The position numbers and the translations under genes are program-made. A stretch of 10,863 bases of DNA from Spirochaetales bacterium. GTDB taxonomy: Bacteria; Spirochaetota; Spirochaetia; Sphaerochaetales; Sphaerochaetaceae. Under the pieces are notes generated by a model. It made no database searches, had not been told where the DNA came from, and was given only the letters and a program-made list of their open reading frames with translations. The stretch is from NCBI GenBank assembly GCA_012800465.1, contig JAAZJI010000043.1, forward strand, positions 1 to 10,863, read 5' to 3'. This document shows, piece by piece, positions 1-6,933 of the stretch; positions within the stretch are counted from its first letter, which is position 1, and each line of letters starts with the position of its first letter.

Positions 1-2818
1 CTCCCTCGTTGAGGTCTTCGCTCGAGAGTCCGAGCAGCTGGGTCCTTCTCATCAGGCGGAACTCGTCGGTGATCGAGTAGAGGATCCGGCGGAATCCCAA
101 CAGCGCGTCCTGACCGGGTGAAAGCGGCCGGAGCTCCCTTCCCACGATGAAGATCGTGCTGTCCTCGATCTCCTTTTCCGTGAAGACGCGGGTCGCCGCT
201 TCCTCCAGAATCCTCTTCAGGTCGATGAAGGTTCCGGCGATTCTCGGATCCCGATAGGTGGAGAGGATGAAGGTCTCTTCGGCCACGTCGGTCGCGGCGG
301 AGACCCCGTACGCCCCGCCTTGTCCCCGGATCGTCTCCCAGAGGGTCCCGGTGGTCAGGACCTGGGCAAGCAGGACCTGGGCGGACTGGATGACGCTTCC
401 CCGCTTTGCGGAGCGGAGCGCCCAGGCGGCGTAGCTGACCGTCGACGGCAGCTTGAAGAGGTTGACGAGCGGGTTCGCCGTCGGTCCGACCTGCCCATGG
501 CCGGCGGGCTCCCGTGCAAGCGCCCCCCGGTCCTCGAAGCCGGTGATGAAGGTCTCGATGCTCTTCTGTGCATTCTCCACCAAGGGCTCCTCGCAGCTTA
601 CGTGGGCGACCAGCCTTCGGCGGTTCGCCAGCCTCAGCCCGAGTTCCTTGAACCGCGTTCCGAGGGTGTCGGGATCCAGGGTGGTGAGGTGGAACCACTG
701 GGAGAGGCCGCCGATTTGTTCGGCATCCCGCCCCGCCTCGCTGAAGGTCCGGGTGGCGTAGCTTGCGGCGAAGTTCGTCGCACTGTAGGTGACGACCTCG
801 CTGAACTCGCTCTTGTAGTTGTTGAAGACATAGCGGATCCGCTTCTTGTCATCCACGTTCGCCCCGCGCAGCAGCTCGCCGATGAAGATCAGCGCCTCGT
901 CGAAATCATCGGCCAGGGTCTTGACCCGGACGATCAGGTGGCGGACCGCCTTCCCCTCAAGCGAGGTGCCAACCTCGACGAAGATCGAGAACCCCCCGGT
1001 CAGCCGTCTGATCCGCTGCGCCACATGTTCATAGGGCAGCTTCCCGAGGCCGGTGGTCTGGACCAGGCGGGTGTAGAGGTTGAGAATCATCAGCTCCTCT
1101 TCCGCAAGGTCGTCGATCGTGAAGGCGATGTCCGCGTAGACGATCCCGTTGGTGGGAATCGTGCGGATCCAGAGCTTTCGGCCTCCGACGATCCTCAGAC
1201 AGTGGTCGTTCGTCCGGATCTCCTTCGGCAGGTCCTCCAGCCGGAGAAAGGGGATCTTCTCAAGATCCTCCGCGCTGTCCGGTTCCTCCTCGAAGGCGAG
1301 AAAGCGCTTGTTCTCCTCGGCGATCTCCTTCAGCCCTTTCCTGCCCAGCCGCTCGCCGACAAGGAGCGCCTCCCTGGCGATCGCCTCGCTCTGGCGCTTC
1401 TGATGCTCCCCGTCCGGCTTCACCGTGACGAGGGTCCGGTGGGGGTTGGACAAAAGGTGCTCTTCGATCCAATCCTCGAAGTGCCGGGGGTTCTTCCGGA
1501 TCCGCTTTTCCAGCTCGTCAAGGGTCGGCACCACCCGGATCGTTTCCGAGGGGGAGCGGTCGACCATCCACGCCCGGGTGGCGCGGGTCAGGGCCCGGAG
1601 GCCGGTGGGGATCCCGCCGGGGATCTCCAGCTGGCTGAAGCGGGTCCGTTTCAGCGAGGTCTCGATGAGGTCGGATTCGATGCCGTCCCTGACGATCCTC
1701 TTCAACGCCGAAAGGATGACCTCCTTCGCCTTCTCGCCGTCCTCGGGGTCGATTCCCTTGAAGCCGACGATGAAGGGCATCTGCCGGAACTCGGCGCTCA
1801 TCCCGCTCTCGGGGGAGATGTCCAGAGCGAGATCCGAATCGATCAGGGCTTTGTAGAGGGGGGCGGCGGGGTTGCCGAGGAGGATGTCCACCAGGGTGGA
1901 GAGGGTCATCACCTCAAGCGGGTCGTCGTTCTCCGTGGTCGCCCAGGAGAGGACGACCGAGGCGTTCTTCACCTCCTCGCCCCCTTCCTCCATCGGACTG
2001 CTGAAGGTCGCCGAGCGTTCGCGCTCCCACCGCTTGGCAAGCGGGACGATCGAGTCGATCCGGAGCATCCCCCTCCTCTGGAGGTAGTGCTCGTCCAGGT
2101 ACCGGAGCTTCGCTCCCGCCTCCATCTTTCCGAAGAGGAAGAGCTTCGCGTTGGAGGGGTGGTAGTACCGGTCGTAGAAGGAGCGGAACTCCCGGTAGGT
2201 GAGGCCGATGATCGCCTCCGGATCCCCCCCGGACTCGAAGGAGTAGGGGGTGTCGGGAAAGAGCGTCCGGACCGCCGAACGGCTGACGATCTCGTCATGG
2301 TCGGCGCCGGCTCCGAGCATTTCGTTGAAGACGACCCCTTCGTACCGGCATCCCTCGTCGGTGCAGACGAGGCGGACCCCCTCCCGTTGGAAGGTCTCCT
2401 CCCGCAACAGGGGAGCGAAGACCGCGTCGGTGTAGACGGAGAAGAGGTTGTCGAAGTCCTTCTCCAGGGGACTGGCCGCCGGGTAGACGGTCCGGTCGGG
2501 ATAGGTGAGGGCGTTCATGAAGGTGTTGGCGCTGCCCTTGAGCAGGGTCATGAAGGGATCGCGTACCGGATAGCGCTCCGATCCCGCCAGAAGGCAGTGT
2601 TCGATGATGTGGGCGACTCCGGTGTCGTTGCAGGGAAGGGTTCGGAAGAGGTAGCCGAAGAAGCGCTCGGGGTCCTCGTTGACCACCTGGTAGACTTCCA
2701 TTCTCGTCTCGATATGCCGGAAGAGATACCCGGTTCCCCGGTACTCGGCCAGGGGGGTGATCTCCTCCACGATGAATCCGTGAAGCTCGTCGCCTACGGC
2801 GAGCCGTCGTTCAGTCAT
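1..2818 (-). CDS. M16C family zinc metallopeptidase (presequence protease PreP/Cym1-like), 3' end cut by window edge
   Basis: I translated this frame by hand: 939 codons with no stop, running off the left edge. The family degrades oligopeptides inside a closed chamber formed by two halves of the chain. The inverted zinc motif HIIEH is at residues 70-74 (ligands H70 and H74, catalytic E73), and the third ligand is probably E166 in VVFNEM. Further M16C hallmarks are RYYHPSNA near 217-224, NPHR at 458-461 followed by VTVKPDGE, and RGQGGAYG at 831-838, where R831 and Y837 match the substrate-binding Arg/Tyr pair of PreP. YRDP follows near 855. Family members are about 970 residues, so only some 30 are missing. 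The start is set by GGAGG at 2826-2830, 7 nt before the ATG. There is no signal peptide, so it is probably cytoplasmic. It lies 62 nt downstream of the ABC ATPase gene on the same strand. The family call is secure; the substrate is unknown. Confidence 0.93.
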   Translation of the reverse strand, partial: MTERRLAVGDELHGFIVEEITPLAEYRGTGYLFRHIETRMEVYQVVNEDPERFFGYLFRTLPCNDTGVAHIIEHCLLAGSERYPVRDPFMTLLKGSANTFMNALTYPDRTVYPAASPLEKDFDNLFSVYTDAVFAPLLREETFQREGVRLVCTDEGCRYEGVVFNEMLGAGADHDEIVSRSAVRTLFPDTPYSFESGGDPEAIIGLTYREFRSFYDRYYHPSNAKLFLFGKMEAGAKLRYLDEHYLQRRGMLRIDSIVPLAKRWERERSATFSSPMEEGGEEVKNASVVLSWATTENDDPLEVMTLSTLVDILLGNPAAPLYKALIDSDLALDISPESGMSAEFRQMPFIVGFKGIDPEDGEKAKEVILSALKRIVRDGIESDLIETSLKRTRFSQLEIPGGIPTGLRALTRATRAWMVDRSPSETIRVVPTLDELEKRIRKNPRHFEDWIEEHLLSNPHRTLVTVKPDGEHQKRQSEAIAREALLVGERLGRKGLKEIAEENKRFLAFEEEPDSAEDLEKIPFLRLEDLPKEIRTNDHCLRIVGGRKLWIRTIPTNGIVYADIAFTIDDLAEEELMILNLYTRLVQTTGLGKLPYEHVAQRIRRLTGGFSIFVEVGTSLEGKAVRHLIVRVKTLADDFDEALIFIGELLRGANVDDKKRIRYVFNNYKSEFSEVVTYSATNFAASYATRTFSEAGRDAEQIGGLSQWFHLTTLDPDTLGTRFKELGLRLANRRRLVAHVSCEEPLVENAQKSIETFITGFEDRGALAREPAGHGQVGPTANPLVNLFKLPSTVSYAAWALRSAKRGSVIQSAQVLLAQVLTTGTLWETIRGQGGAYGVSAATDVAEETFILSTYRDPRIAGTFIDLKRILEEAATRVFTEKEIEDSTIFIVGRELRPLSPGQDALLGFRRILYSITDEFRLMRRTQLLGLSSEDLNEG

Positions 2819-2838
2819 GGGTGGACCTCCGTGAGGGG

Positions 2839-2867
2839 ACACTACCACGCCTCAAACCGATTGGCAA
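2839..2867 (-). promoter_or_regulatory. Possible sigma-70-type promoter for the M16C peptidase gene
   Basis: On the minus strand, TTGCCA (2862-2867, five of six matches to TTGACA) is followed by a 17-nt spacer and then TAGTGT (2839-2844, three of six matches to TATAAT). It sits in the 62-nt gap between the ATPase stop and the peptidase start. The -10 is weak and the peptidase could equally be read through from the transporter operon. I saw no terminator hairpin with a T run in the gap. Confidence 0.25.
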
Positions 2868-2880
2868 GGGAGGAGAGCGG

Positions 2881-3615
2881 TCACCACCCCATCTCCTCAA
2901 GCCACCGGAGGGTTCGTATCTCACGTTCTTTCGCGTCATCATGGGTGTGTTTTCCAAGCTTCAGTTCGCCCCTGATCTCCCCGTCCAGCAGGTAGAGGAT
3001 CCGGTCGCATACCGCGGCGTTTTTACCGTCGTGGGTGACCATCAGGACCGTGGTCCCCTTCCGGTTGATCTTCAGGAAGGTCTCGATCACGTCGGCGGCC
3101 GCGCTCCGGTTCAGCGCGCCGGTGGGTTCGTCCGCGAAGATGATCTCGGGCTCCATCATCAGGCTGCGGCAGATGCACGCCCGCTGCAGCTGGCCGCCGG
3201 ATACCTCGTTGACCCTCCGCTCGGCGAGGTCCCCGATGCCGAAATCATCCATCAGGGCCCGGGCGCGTTCATGGAGCTCCCGCTTCCGGTTCTTCATCGC
3301 GTGCATCGCCGGCAACACGATGTTGTCGATCAGATTCAGGTTCGCCAACACGTTCATCTGTTGAAACACGAATCCCATCTTGTGCAATCGTAGACGCGCT
3401 TTCTCATCTTCACTCAGGCCGACGATCTCCGTGCCGTCGAACCGGACTTCTCCTCCATCCGCCCGGTCCATGCCGGAGACGTTGTACAGGAGGGTCGACT
3501 TGCCGGAACCGGAGGGGCCCATCACCGCGACCATCTCCCCCTCCCGCAGCTCGAAGCTGATGGCTTTGAGGATCTTTCCTTTGCTCAGGTTTCGTACCGT
3601 CAGTAGTTCCTTCAT
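2881..3615 (-). CDS. ABC transporter ATP-binding protein (MacB/LolD/FtsE-like class)
   Basis: This 244-residue cytoplasmic ATPase should drive the permease encoded just upstream. All nucleotide-binding motifs are intact: Walker A GPSGSGKST (33-41), Q-loop glutamine Q85 in FVFQQMNVL, signature VSGGQ (138-142, with V in place of the usual L), Walker B IIFADEP (158-164, catalytic E163) and the H-loop histidine H195 in VTHD. The pattern VFQQxNVLxxLxxxDNIxLP is typical of the class that pairs with FtsX-fold permeases. A charged tail after about 218 ends in WLEEMGW, an ending I recall from related transporters. The ATG at 3615 lies 22 nt after the permease stop, with an AGGAG-type site about 10 nt upstream, so the two genes form one operon. 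The substrate cannot be deduced; peptides, lipoproteins and small drugs are all known for the class. Confidence 0.93.
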   Translation of the reverse strand: MKELLTVRNLSKGKILKAISFELREGEMVAVMGPSGSGKSTLLYNVSGMDRADGGEVRFDGTEIVGLSEDEKARLRLHKMGFVFQQMNVLANLNLIDNIVLPAMHAMKNRKRELHERARALMDDFGIGDLAERRVNEVSGGQLQRACICRSLMMEPEIIFADEPTGALNRSAAADVIETFLKINRKGTTVLMVTHDGKNAAVCDRILYLLDGEIRGELKLGKHTHDDAKEREIRTLRWLEEMGW

Positions 3616-3637
3616 GGTCTCTTCGCTCCTCTTCCGG

Positions 3638-5914
3638 TCAATAGTCGCCCGACTGCGGCCCGAGGCATTCGTAGGCGTGGATCCTGCCCACTTCTTCGAG
3701 GCCGATCAGGGTTGCAGCCATCGCCGCGGCCGCGATGACCAGCGGGATGGTCGCGAAGACCCCGATCGGGTCGATGATGAAGCGGAATCCGTGCGCCCCC
3801 ATCAGACCGATGAACGCCCCCACCAGGCTCTGGCCCGGAAGAAGTCCGAGGAGGATTCCGACCGCCATGCCGGGCAGGAGGTAGGCGAGGGTCTTCTTCA
3901 GATATGTCTTCTTGATCTCCCGCGTCGTGAAGCCCAGGGCCTTTTTCAGCGAGTTGTCGCTTCGCTCCCGCCAGATCACGAGCCGCAACAGCAGAAGCAG
4001 CACGACGAACAGGATGGCGGAGGCGGCGATGACCGTCAGGATCGCCGTTTTCCGGATGGTGCGGATCGTCTGCCCGTAGAGCCCGTCGATGTAGTCGGCG
4101 ATGTCGACCGCCTTGATCGCGTCATCGATCCTCCGGTACTCCTCGATCCACTCGTCGATGAGCCGTTCATCGGCCAGAGCGACATAGATGATGCTCCACA
4201 TGATCGGGGTCCTGTCATCGAGTCCGGTCGGGCTGATCTTCGCCGTCTTCCCCCCGTTGGTGACATCCGAATAGATCCCGGAGACCGTGAAGGGTACGGA
4301 GACGGGCCGATCCGTTCCCACGTCGATGAAGACCCGGATCGGGTCGCCGATCCGAAGATCCAGTTCGCTCGCGTTCAGGACCGACAGGGCGATCTCGCCG
4401 GCGTGCCGGGGATATCCCCCTTCGATGTACCGCACCGGGAACCTCTCGTGGTCCCCCTGTTCGATCAGAAGGTTGTAGGAGGAGCCGTCAGGCAGTTCGC
4501 TCCGGTAGGAGCCGGTCTGCATCACGGCGTGGTCAAGAACCCGCTCGTCCCGCTCAAGCTCCTCCACGACGGCGTGGGCGGTCGCCCCGATCCGGTCCGT
4601 CTGGCGGATGTCGATCCGGATCCGGCTGTTTCCGCCGACCCCCATGTACGTGACGAACTCGGGGGAGGCCAGAGTGCTTCCGATGTTCCACGGCACCAGG
4701 ATCATGAAGACCGCCGCGGCGGTGATGATTCCGATCGGCAGGTAGAGGTTCTTCCGTTTTCCGAAATCTCCCCGTCCGTAGAGGGCCTGGACGGCGGACA
4801 TCCGCTCCATCCGCCCGAGGGTGCGGTAGACGGACAGGAGGATGATCCCCTCCACGACGAGGGCGCCGAGGATCATCAGGGCGTAGATCGGACCCATGTT
4901 CCCCCCATCGCCGTACAGATCCCGGATCTGGGCTCCCAGCGGCTTGGCGATGAGCATCGCCGCCCCGATGCCGACAAGCCCTCCGACCGCGGAGAGGAGG
5001 AGATACTTCGAGAAGTACAGGCCTCGGATCTCCCTTCTGGCGATGCCGACCGCCTTCAGCAGCCCGATCTCGCGCTTGTCCTTTTCAAGCCGGGTGAGGA
5101 TCATGTATCGGATCGAGAGCATGGAGATGAAGAGCACCACGACGCTGACTAAGAGGATGACGAGGATCATCATCCCGTCGGAGAGCGCGTTCATCATCAT
5201 GATCAGGGTGCGGGTGATCGTGGGGCCGTTGCCCGGCAGGCCCGCATCCTCATAGGCGGTGGCGAACGCGTTGACGTCGCTTCCTTCGGCAAGGCGGAAC
5301 TCGATCAGGTACTCCTCGCTCCCAAGCGGTTTGAAGCGCTCGTAGTCCGCTTCGCTGACGAGAAACCGTTTGGAGGAGGCCATCATGGCGTTCATCTGCG
5401 AATCCCGGATGAAGCCGGCGATCGTAAGCGTCTCCGAGCCGATCCGCATGAGGTCCCCGACCTTGAGTCCGTACTCGCGGATGTAGGCGACGGGGACGTA
5501 CACCTCGCCGGGGGCGGGGTGGACCGCCTCGTTGTCCAAATCGATGAGGAAATCGAAGAGGGGGCTCTGCACCGAGAGGCCGTTGTCCTGGGTGCTGTCG
5601 ACCAGGGAGGTCCCTCCGACCGAGACCTGGGAGTTCTGCAGGTTGAGGAACCGGCTTATCTGCAATGCCTCCACGTCGCTCCTCTTTTCCGAGAAGCGGG
5701 CGATCCGCTCCTCGTCGATCGTCCCGGTGTGCATCTGGATGAAATCCGGCGTCAGGGCCTTGGCCATCAGCGAGTCGATCGCGCTCGTCAGTGTTCCGAA
5801 GAGGAGGATCGAAAGGCCGAGCAGCAGCGCGGAAGCCGCCATGAAGATCGAGGTCGACGCGGTGACCAGCCTGTTCGCCTTGAAGTCGTTGATGAGTAAT
5901 CGCCTGTTCACCAT
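3638..5914 (-). CDS. ABC transporter permease with two FtsX-type domains
   Basis: This 758-residue inner-membrane protein is the partner of the ATPase downstream. I see about eight membrane segments: near 18-42, 247-270, 303-325, 341-363, 392-412, 623-648, 676-702 and 716-738. Two extracytoplasmic regions of about 200 residues each (43-246 and 413-622) lie between them, giving two copies of the extracytoplasmic domain plus FtsX unit in one chain. Cytoplasmic segments at 276-296 (LEKDKREIGLLKAVG) and 651-671 (RSDNSLKKALGFTTREIKK) resemble the coupling region that contacts the ATPase in FtsX/LolC/MacB proteins. The long double architecture fits a monomeric SalY/YtrF-like permease, in contrast to MacB, which has four segments and dimerises. 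The ATG at 5914 is chosen because a stop lies about 20 nt upstream in frame. No clear Shine-Dalgarno precedes it; GTG at 5911 is an alternative. It is transcribed divergently from nfo. Confidence 0.9.
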   Translation of the reverse strand: MVNRRLLINDFKANRLVTASTSIFMAASALLLGLSILLFGTLTSAIDSLMAKALTPDFIQMHTGTIDEERIARFSEKRSDVEALQISRFLNLQNSQVSVGGTSLVDSTQDNGLSVQSPLFDFLIDLDNEAVHPAPGEVYVPVAYIREYGLKVGDLMRIGSETLTIAGFIRDSQMNAMMASSKRFLVSEADYERFKPLGSEEYLIEFRLAEGSDVNAFATAYEDAGLPGNGPTITRTLIMMMNALSDGMMILVILLVSVVVLFISMLSIRYMILTRLEKDKREIGLLKAVGIARREIRGLYFSKYLLLSAVGGLVGIGAAMLIAKPLGAQIRDLYGDGGNMGPIYALMILGALVVEGIILLSVYRTLGRMERMSAVQALYGRGDFGKRKNLYLPIGIITAAAVFMILVPWNIGSTLASPEFVTYMGVGGNSRIRIDIRQTDRIGATAHAVVEELERDERVLDHAVMQTGSYRSELPDGSSYNLLIEQGDHERFPVRYIEGGYPRHAGEIALSVLNASELDLRIGDPIRVFIDVGTDRPVSVPFTVSGIYSDVTNGGKTAKISPTGLDDRTPIMWSIIYVALADERLIDEWIEEYRRIDDAIKAVDIADYIDGLYGQTIRTIRKTAILTVIAASAILFVVLLLLLRLVIWRERSDNSLKKALGFTTREIKKTYLKKTLAYLLPGMAVGILLGLLPGQSLVGAFIGLMGAHGFRFIIDPIGVFATIPLVIAAAAMAATLIGLEEVGRIHAYECLGPQSGDY

Positions 5915-6036
5915 CCAAGGAACACCATATCGGATTCATGAAAAGATACCTAGCCGTTCCCACCCCCCTTTTCGCATATCGGTTCCGATGCCCCCGGTCG
6001 ATTGACAAGAGTCCGGTTGAGTCCTACCGTTGGGGC
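5915..6036. promoter_or_regulatory. Divergent intergenic region with candidate operator repeats
   Basis: This 122-nt gap must carry the promoters for the leftward transporter operon and the rightward nfo operon. The octamer CATATCGG occurs at 5926-5933, at 5975-5982 and, just beyond the region, at 6043-6050 inside nfo codons 3-5. The first and third copies share the 11-mer ACCATATCGGA (5924-5934 and 6041-6051). The middle copy runs into a perfect palindrome, ATCGG-TT-CCGAT (5978-5989), 12 nt upstream of the nfo -35 candidate. This layout suits a regulator site, but no regulator gene is visible and chance cannot be excluded. I found no convincing leftward promoter. Confidence 0.4.
6002..6030 (+). 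promoter_or_regulatory. nfo: Candidate promoter of the nfo-glpK-cdaA operon
   Basis: A perfect TTGACA (6002-6007) is followed by a 17-nt spacer and the weak -10 TACCGT (6025-6030). A transcript starting about 7 nt after this -10 would begin at or very near the nfo ATG at 6037, giving an almost leaderless mRNA. That fits the lack of a normal ribosome-binding site there. The poor -10 is the main reason for doubt. Confidence 0.4.
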
Positions 6037-6933
6037 ATGTACCATATCGGAGCCCACACCTCGATCGCCGGCGGGCTGGAGAACGCCCTCCTGGAAGCCC
6101 GGAGCCTGAATGCGACCGCCCTCGGGATGTTCACGAAGAACCAGAAGAGATGGGACGCCAGGCCGATCGAAACGGAAGAGGCGGACCGGTTCGCGGAAGT
6201 GATGCGGGACACCGGCTTCGGTTCCGACCGGATCCTGATCCACGGCAGCTACCTGATCAATCTCGGCAATCCCGATCCGGAGAAGCAAAAGCGATCGATC
6301 CGGGCGACGGCCGATGAGCTTGGGCGGGCCGAACGCTTGGGTCTGAAGCTGGTGAACGTCCATCCCGGCTCCACGCTGGGTCTCGTCCCGAAGGAGGAGG
6401 GGGTGAGGATCGTGGCCCGGGGGATCGACGAAGCGCTCGATCGGACCGGGAGCGCGATCCTCGTCATCGAGAACACCGCAGGAAGCGGTTCGAACCTCGG
6501 ATCGACGATCGAGGAGCTTGCCGGAATCCTCGAGGCCGTGAAACGCCGTGGTCGCCTGGGGTTCTGCCTCGATACCTGCCACGCCCATGTCGCCGGCTAC
6601 GACCTTTCCACGGTCGAGGGGTTCGAGCAATTGATCGACCGCTTTGATCGGTTGATCGGGCTCTCCTTTCTCCGGGGCCTTCATCTCAACGATGCGGCAA
6701 GCGAGACCGGCAGCAGGCGGGATCGTCATGCAAGCCTGGGACGGGGGACGATCGGGTGGGCGACCTTCGAATACATCGTCCAAGATCCCCGCTTTGCGGG
6801 AATCCCGCTGATCCTCGAGACCCCCGATTCCTCGATCTGGGGGGAAGAGATCGCCCATCTGCATGCTTTGGCTTTCAAAAACCGGGCATGCGAAGTATAC
6901 TTGCCCAAGAGGAGGAGCAGATGCAGTACCTAG
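6037..6933 (+). CDS. nfo: Deoxyribonuclease IV (endonuclease IV, AP endonuclease)
   Basis: This 298-residue TIM-barrel enzyme cleaves DNA 5' to abasic sites and removes blocked 3' ends in base-excision repair. All nine metal ligands known from the E. coli enzyme appear at the same residue numbers: H69, H109, E145, D179, H182, H216, D229, H231 and E261. That agreement, and the MYHIGAH beginning, fix the start at 6037 even though the frame is open upstream to 5938. Family blocks include SYLINLG (71-77), NVHPGS (107-112), IENTAGSGSNLG (144-155), DTCHA (179-183) and HLNDA (216-220). Only a G run touching the ATG precedes the start, so initiation may be leaderless. The last 13 nt overlap glpK, and the C-terminal tail (about 282-298, basic, ending RRSRCST) is encoded partly by the glpK ribosome-binding site. 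It is the first gene of the plus-strand operon. Confidence 0.97.
   Translation: MYHIGAHTSIAGGLENALLEARSLNATALGMFTKNQKRWDARPIETEEADRFAEVMRDTGFGSDRILIHGSYLINLGNPDPEKQKRSIRATADELGRAERLGLKLVNVHPGSTLGLVPKEEGVRIVARGIDEALDRTGSAILVIENTAGSGSNLGSTIEELAGILEAVKRRGRLGFCLDTCHAHVAGYDLSTVEGFEQLIDRFDRLIGLSFLRGLHLNDAASETGSRRDRHASLGRGTIGWATFEYIVQDPRFAGIPLILETPDSSIWGEEIAHLHALAFKNRACEVYLPKRRSRCST
6911..6915 (+). promoter_or_regulatory. glpK: Ribosome-binding site of glpK
   Basis: GGAGG within AGAGGAGGAG lies 5 nt before the ATG at 6921, inside the end of nfo. It settles the glycerol kinase start against in-frame codons as far upstream as 6756. Confidence 0.85.

Noticed and set aside
2819..2880. Terminator between the ABC ATPase and the peptidase
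   Set aside because: I saw no stem-loop followed by a T run on the minus strand in this gap.
320..2995. Long plus-strand open frame (891 codons) opposite the M16C peptidase
   Set aside because: Its translation is low-complexity, rich in Gly, Pro, Asp and Arg, and matches no family. The minus frame carries every M16C motif. GC-rich third positions leave the opposite strand free of stops.
3380..5152. Plus-strand open frame (590 codons) opposite the permease and ATPase
   Set aside because: It is an antisense shadow of the same kind, crosses two real genes and has no recognisable domain.
5250..6008. Minus-strand frame (252 codons) overlapping the permease start
   Set aside because: It is out of frame with the permease by one base, repetitive in Arg and Gly, and has none of the membrane segments. 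It is not evidence of a frameshift, since the permease frame is intact.
5938..6036. Upstream start of nfo that would add 33 residues
   Set aside because: Residue numbering of all nine metal ligands matches the E. coli enzyme only when the start is at 6037, and the added part overlaps the promoter candidate.
6756..6920. Upstream in-frame starts for glycerol kinase
   Set aside because: They lie inside nfo, lack a ribosome-binding site and would add residues before the conserved N-terminal AVDQGTT block.
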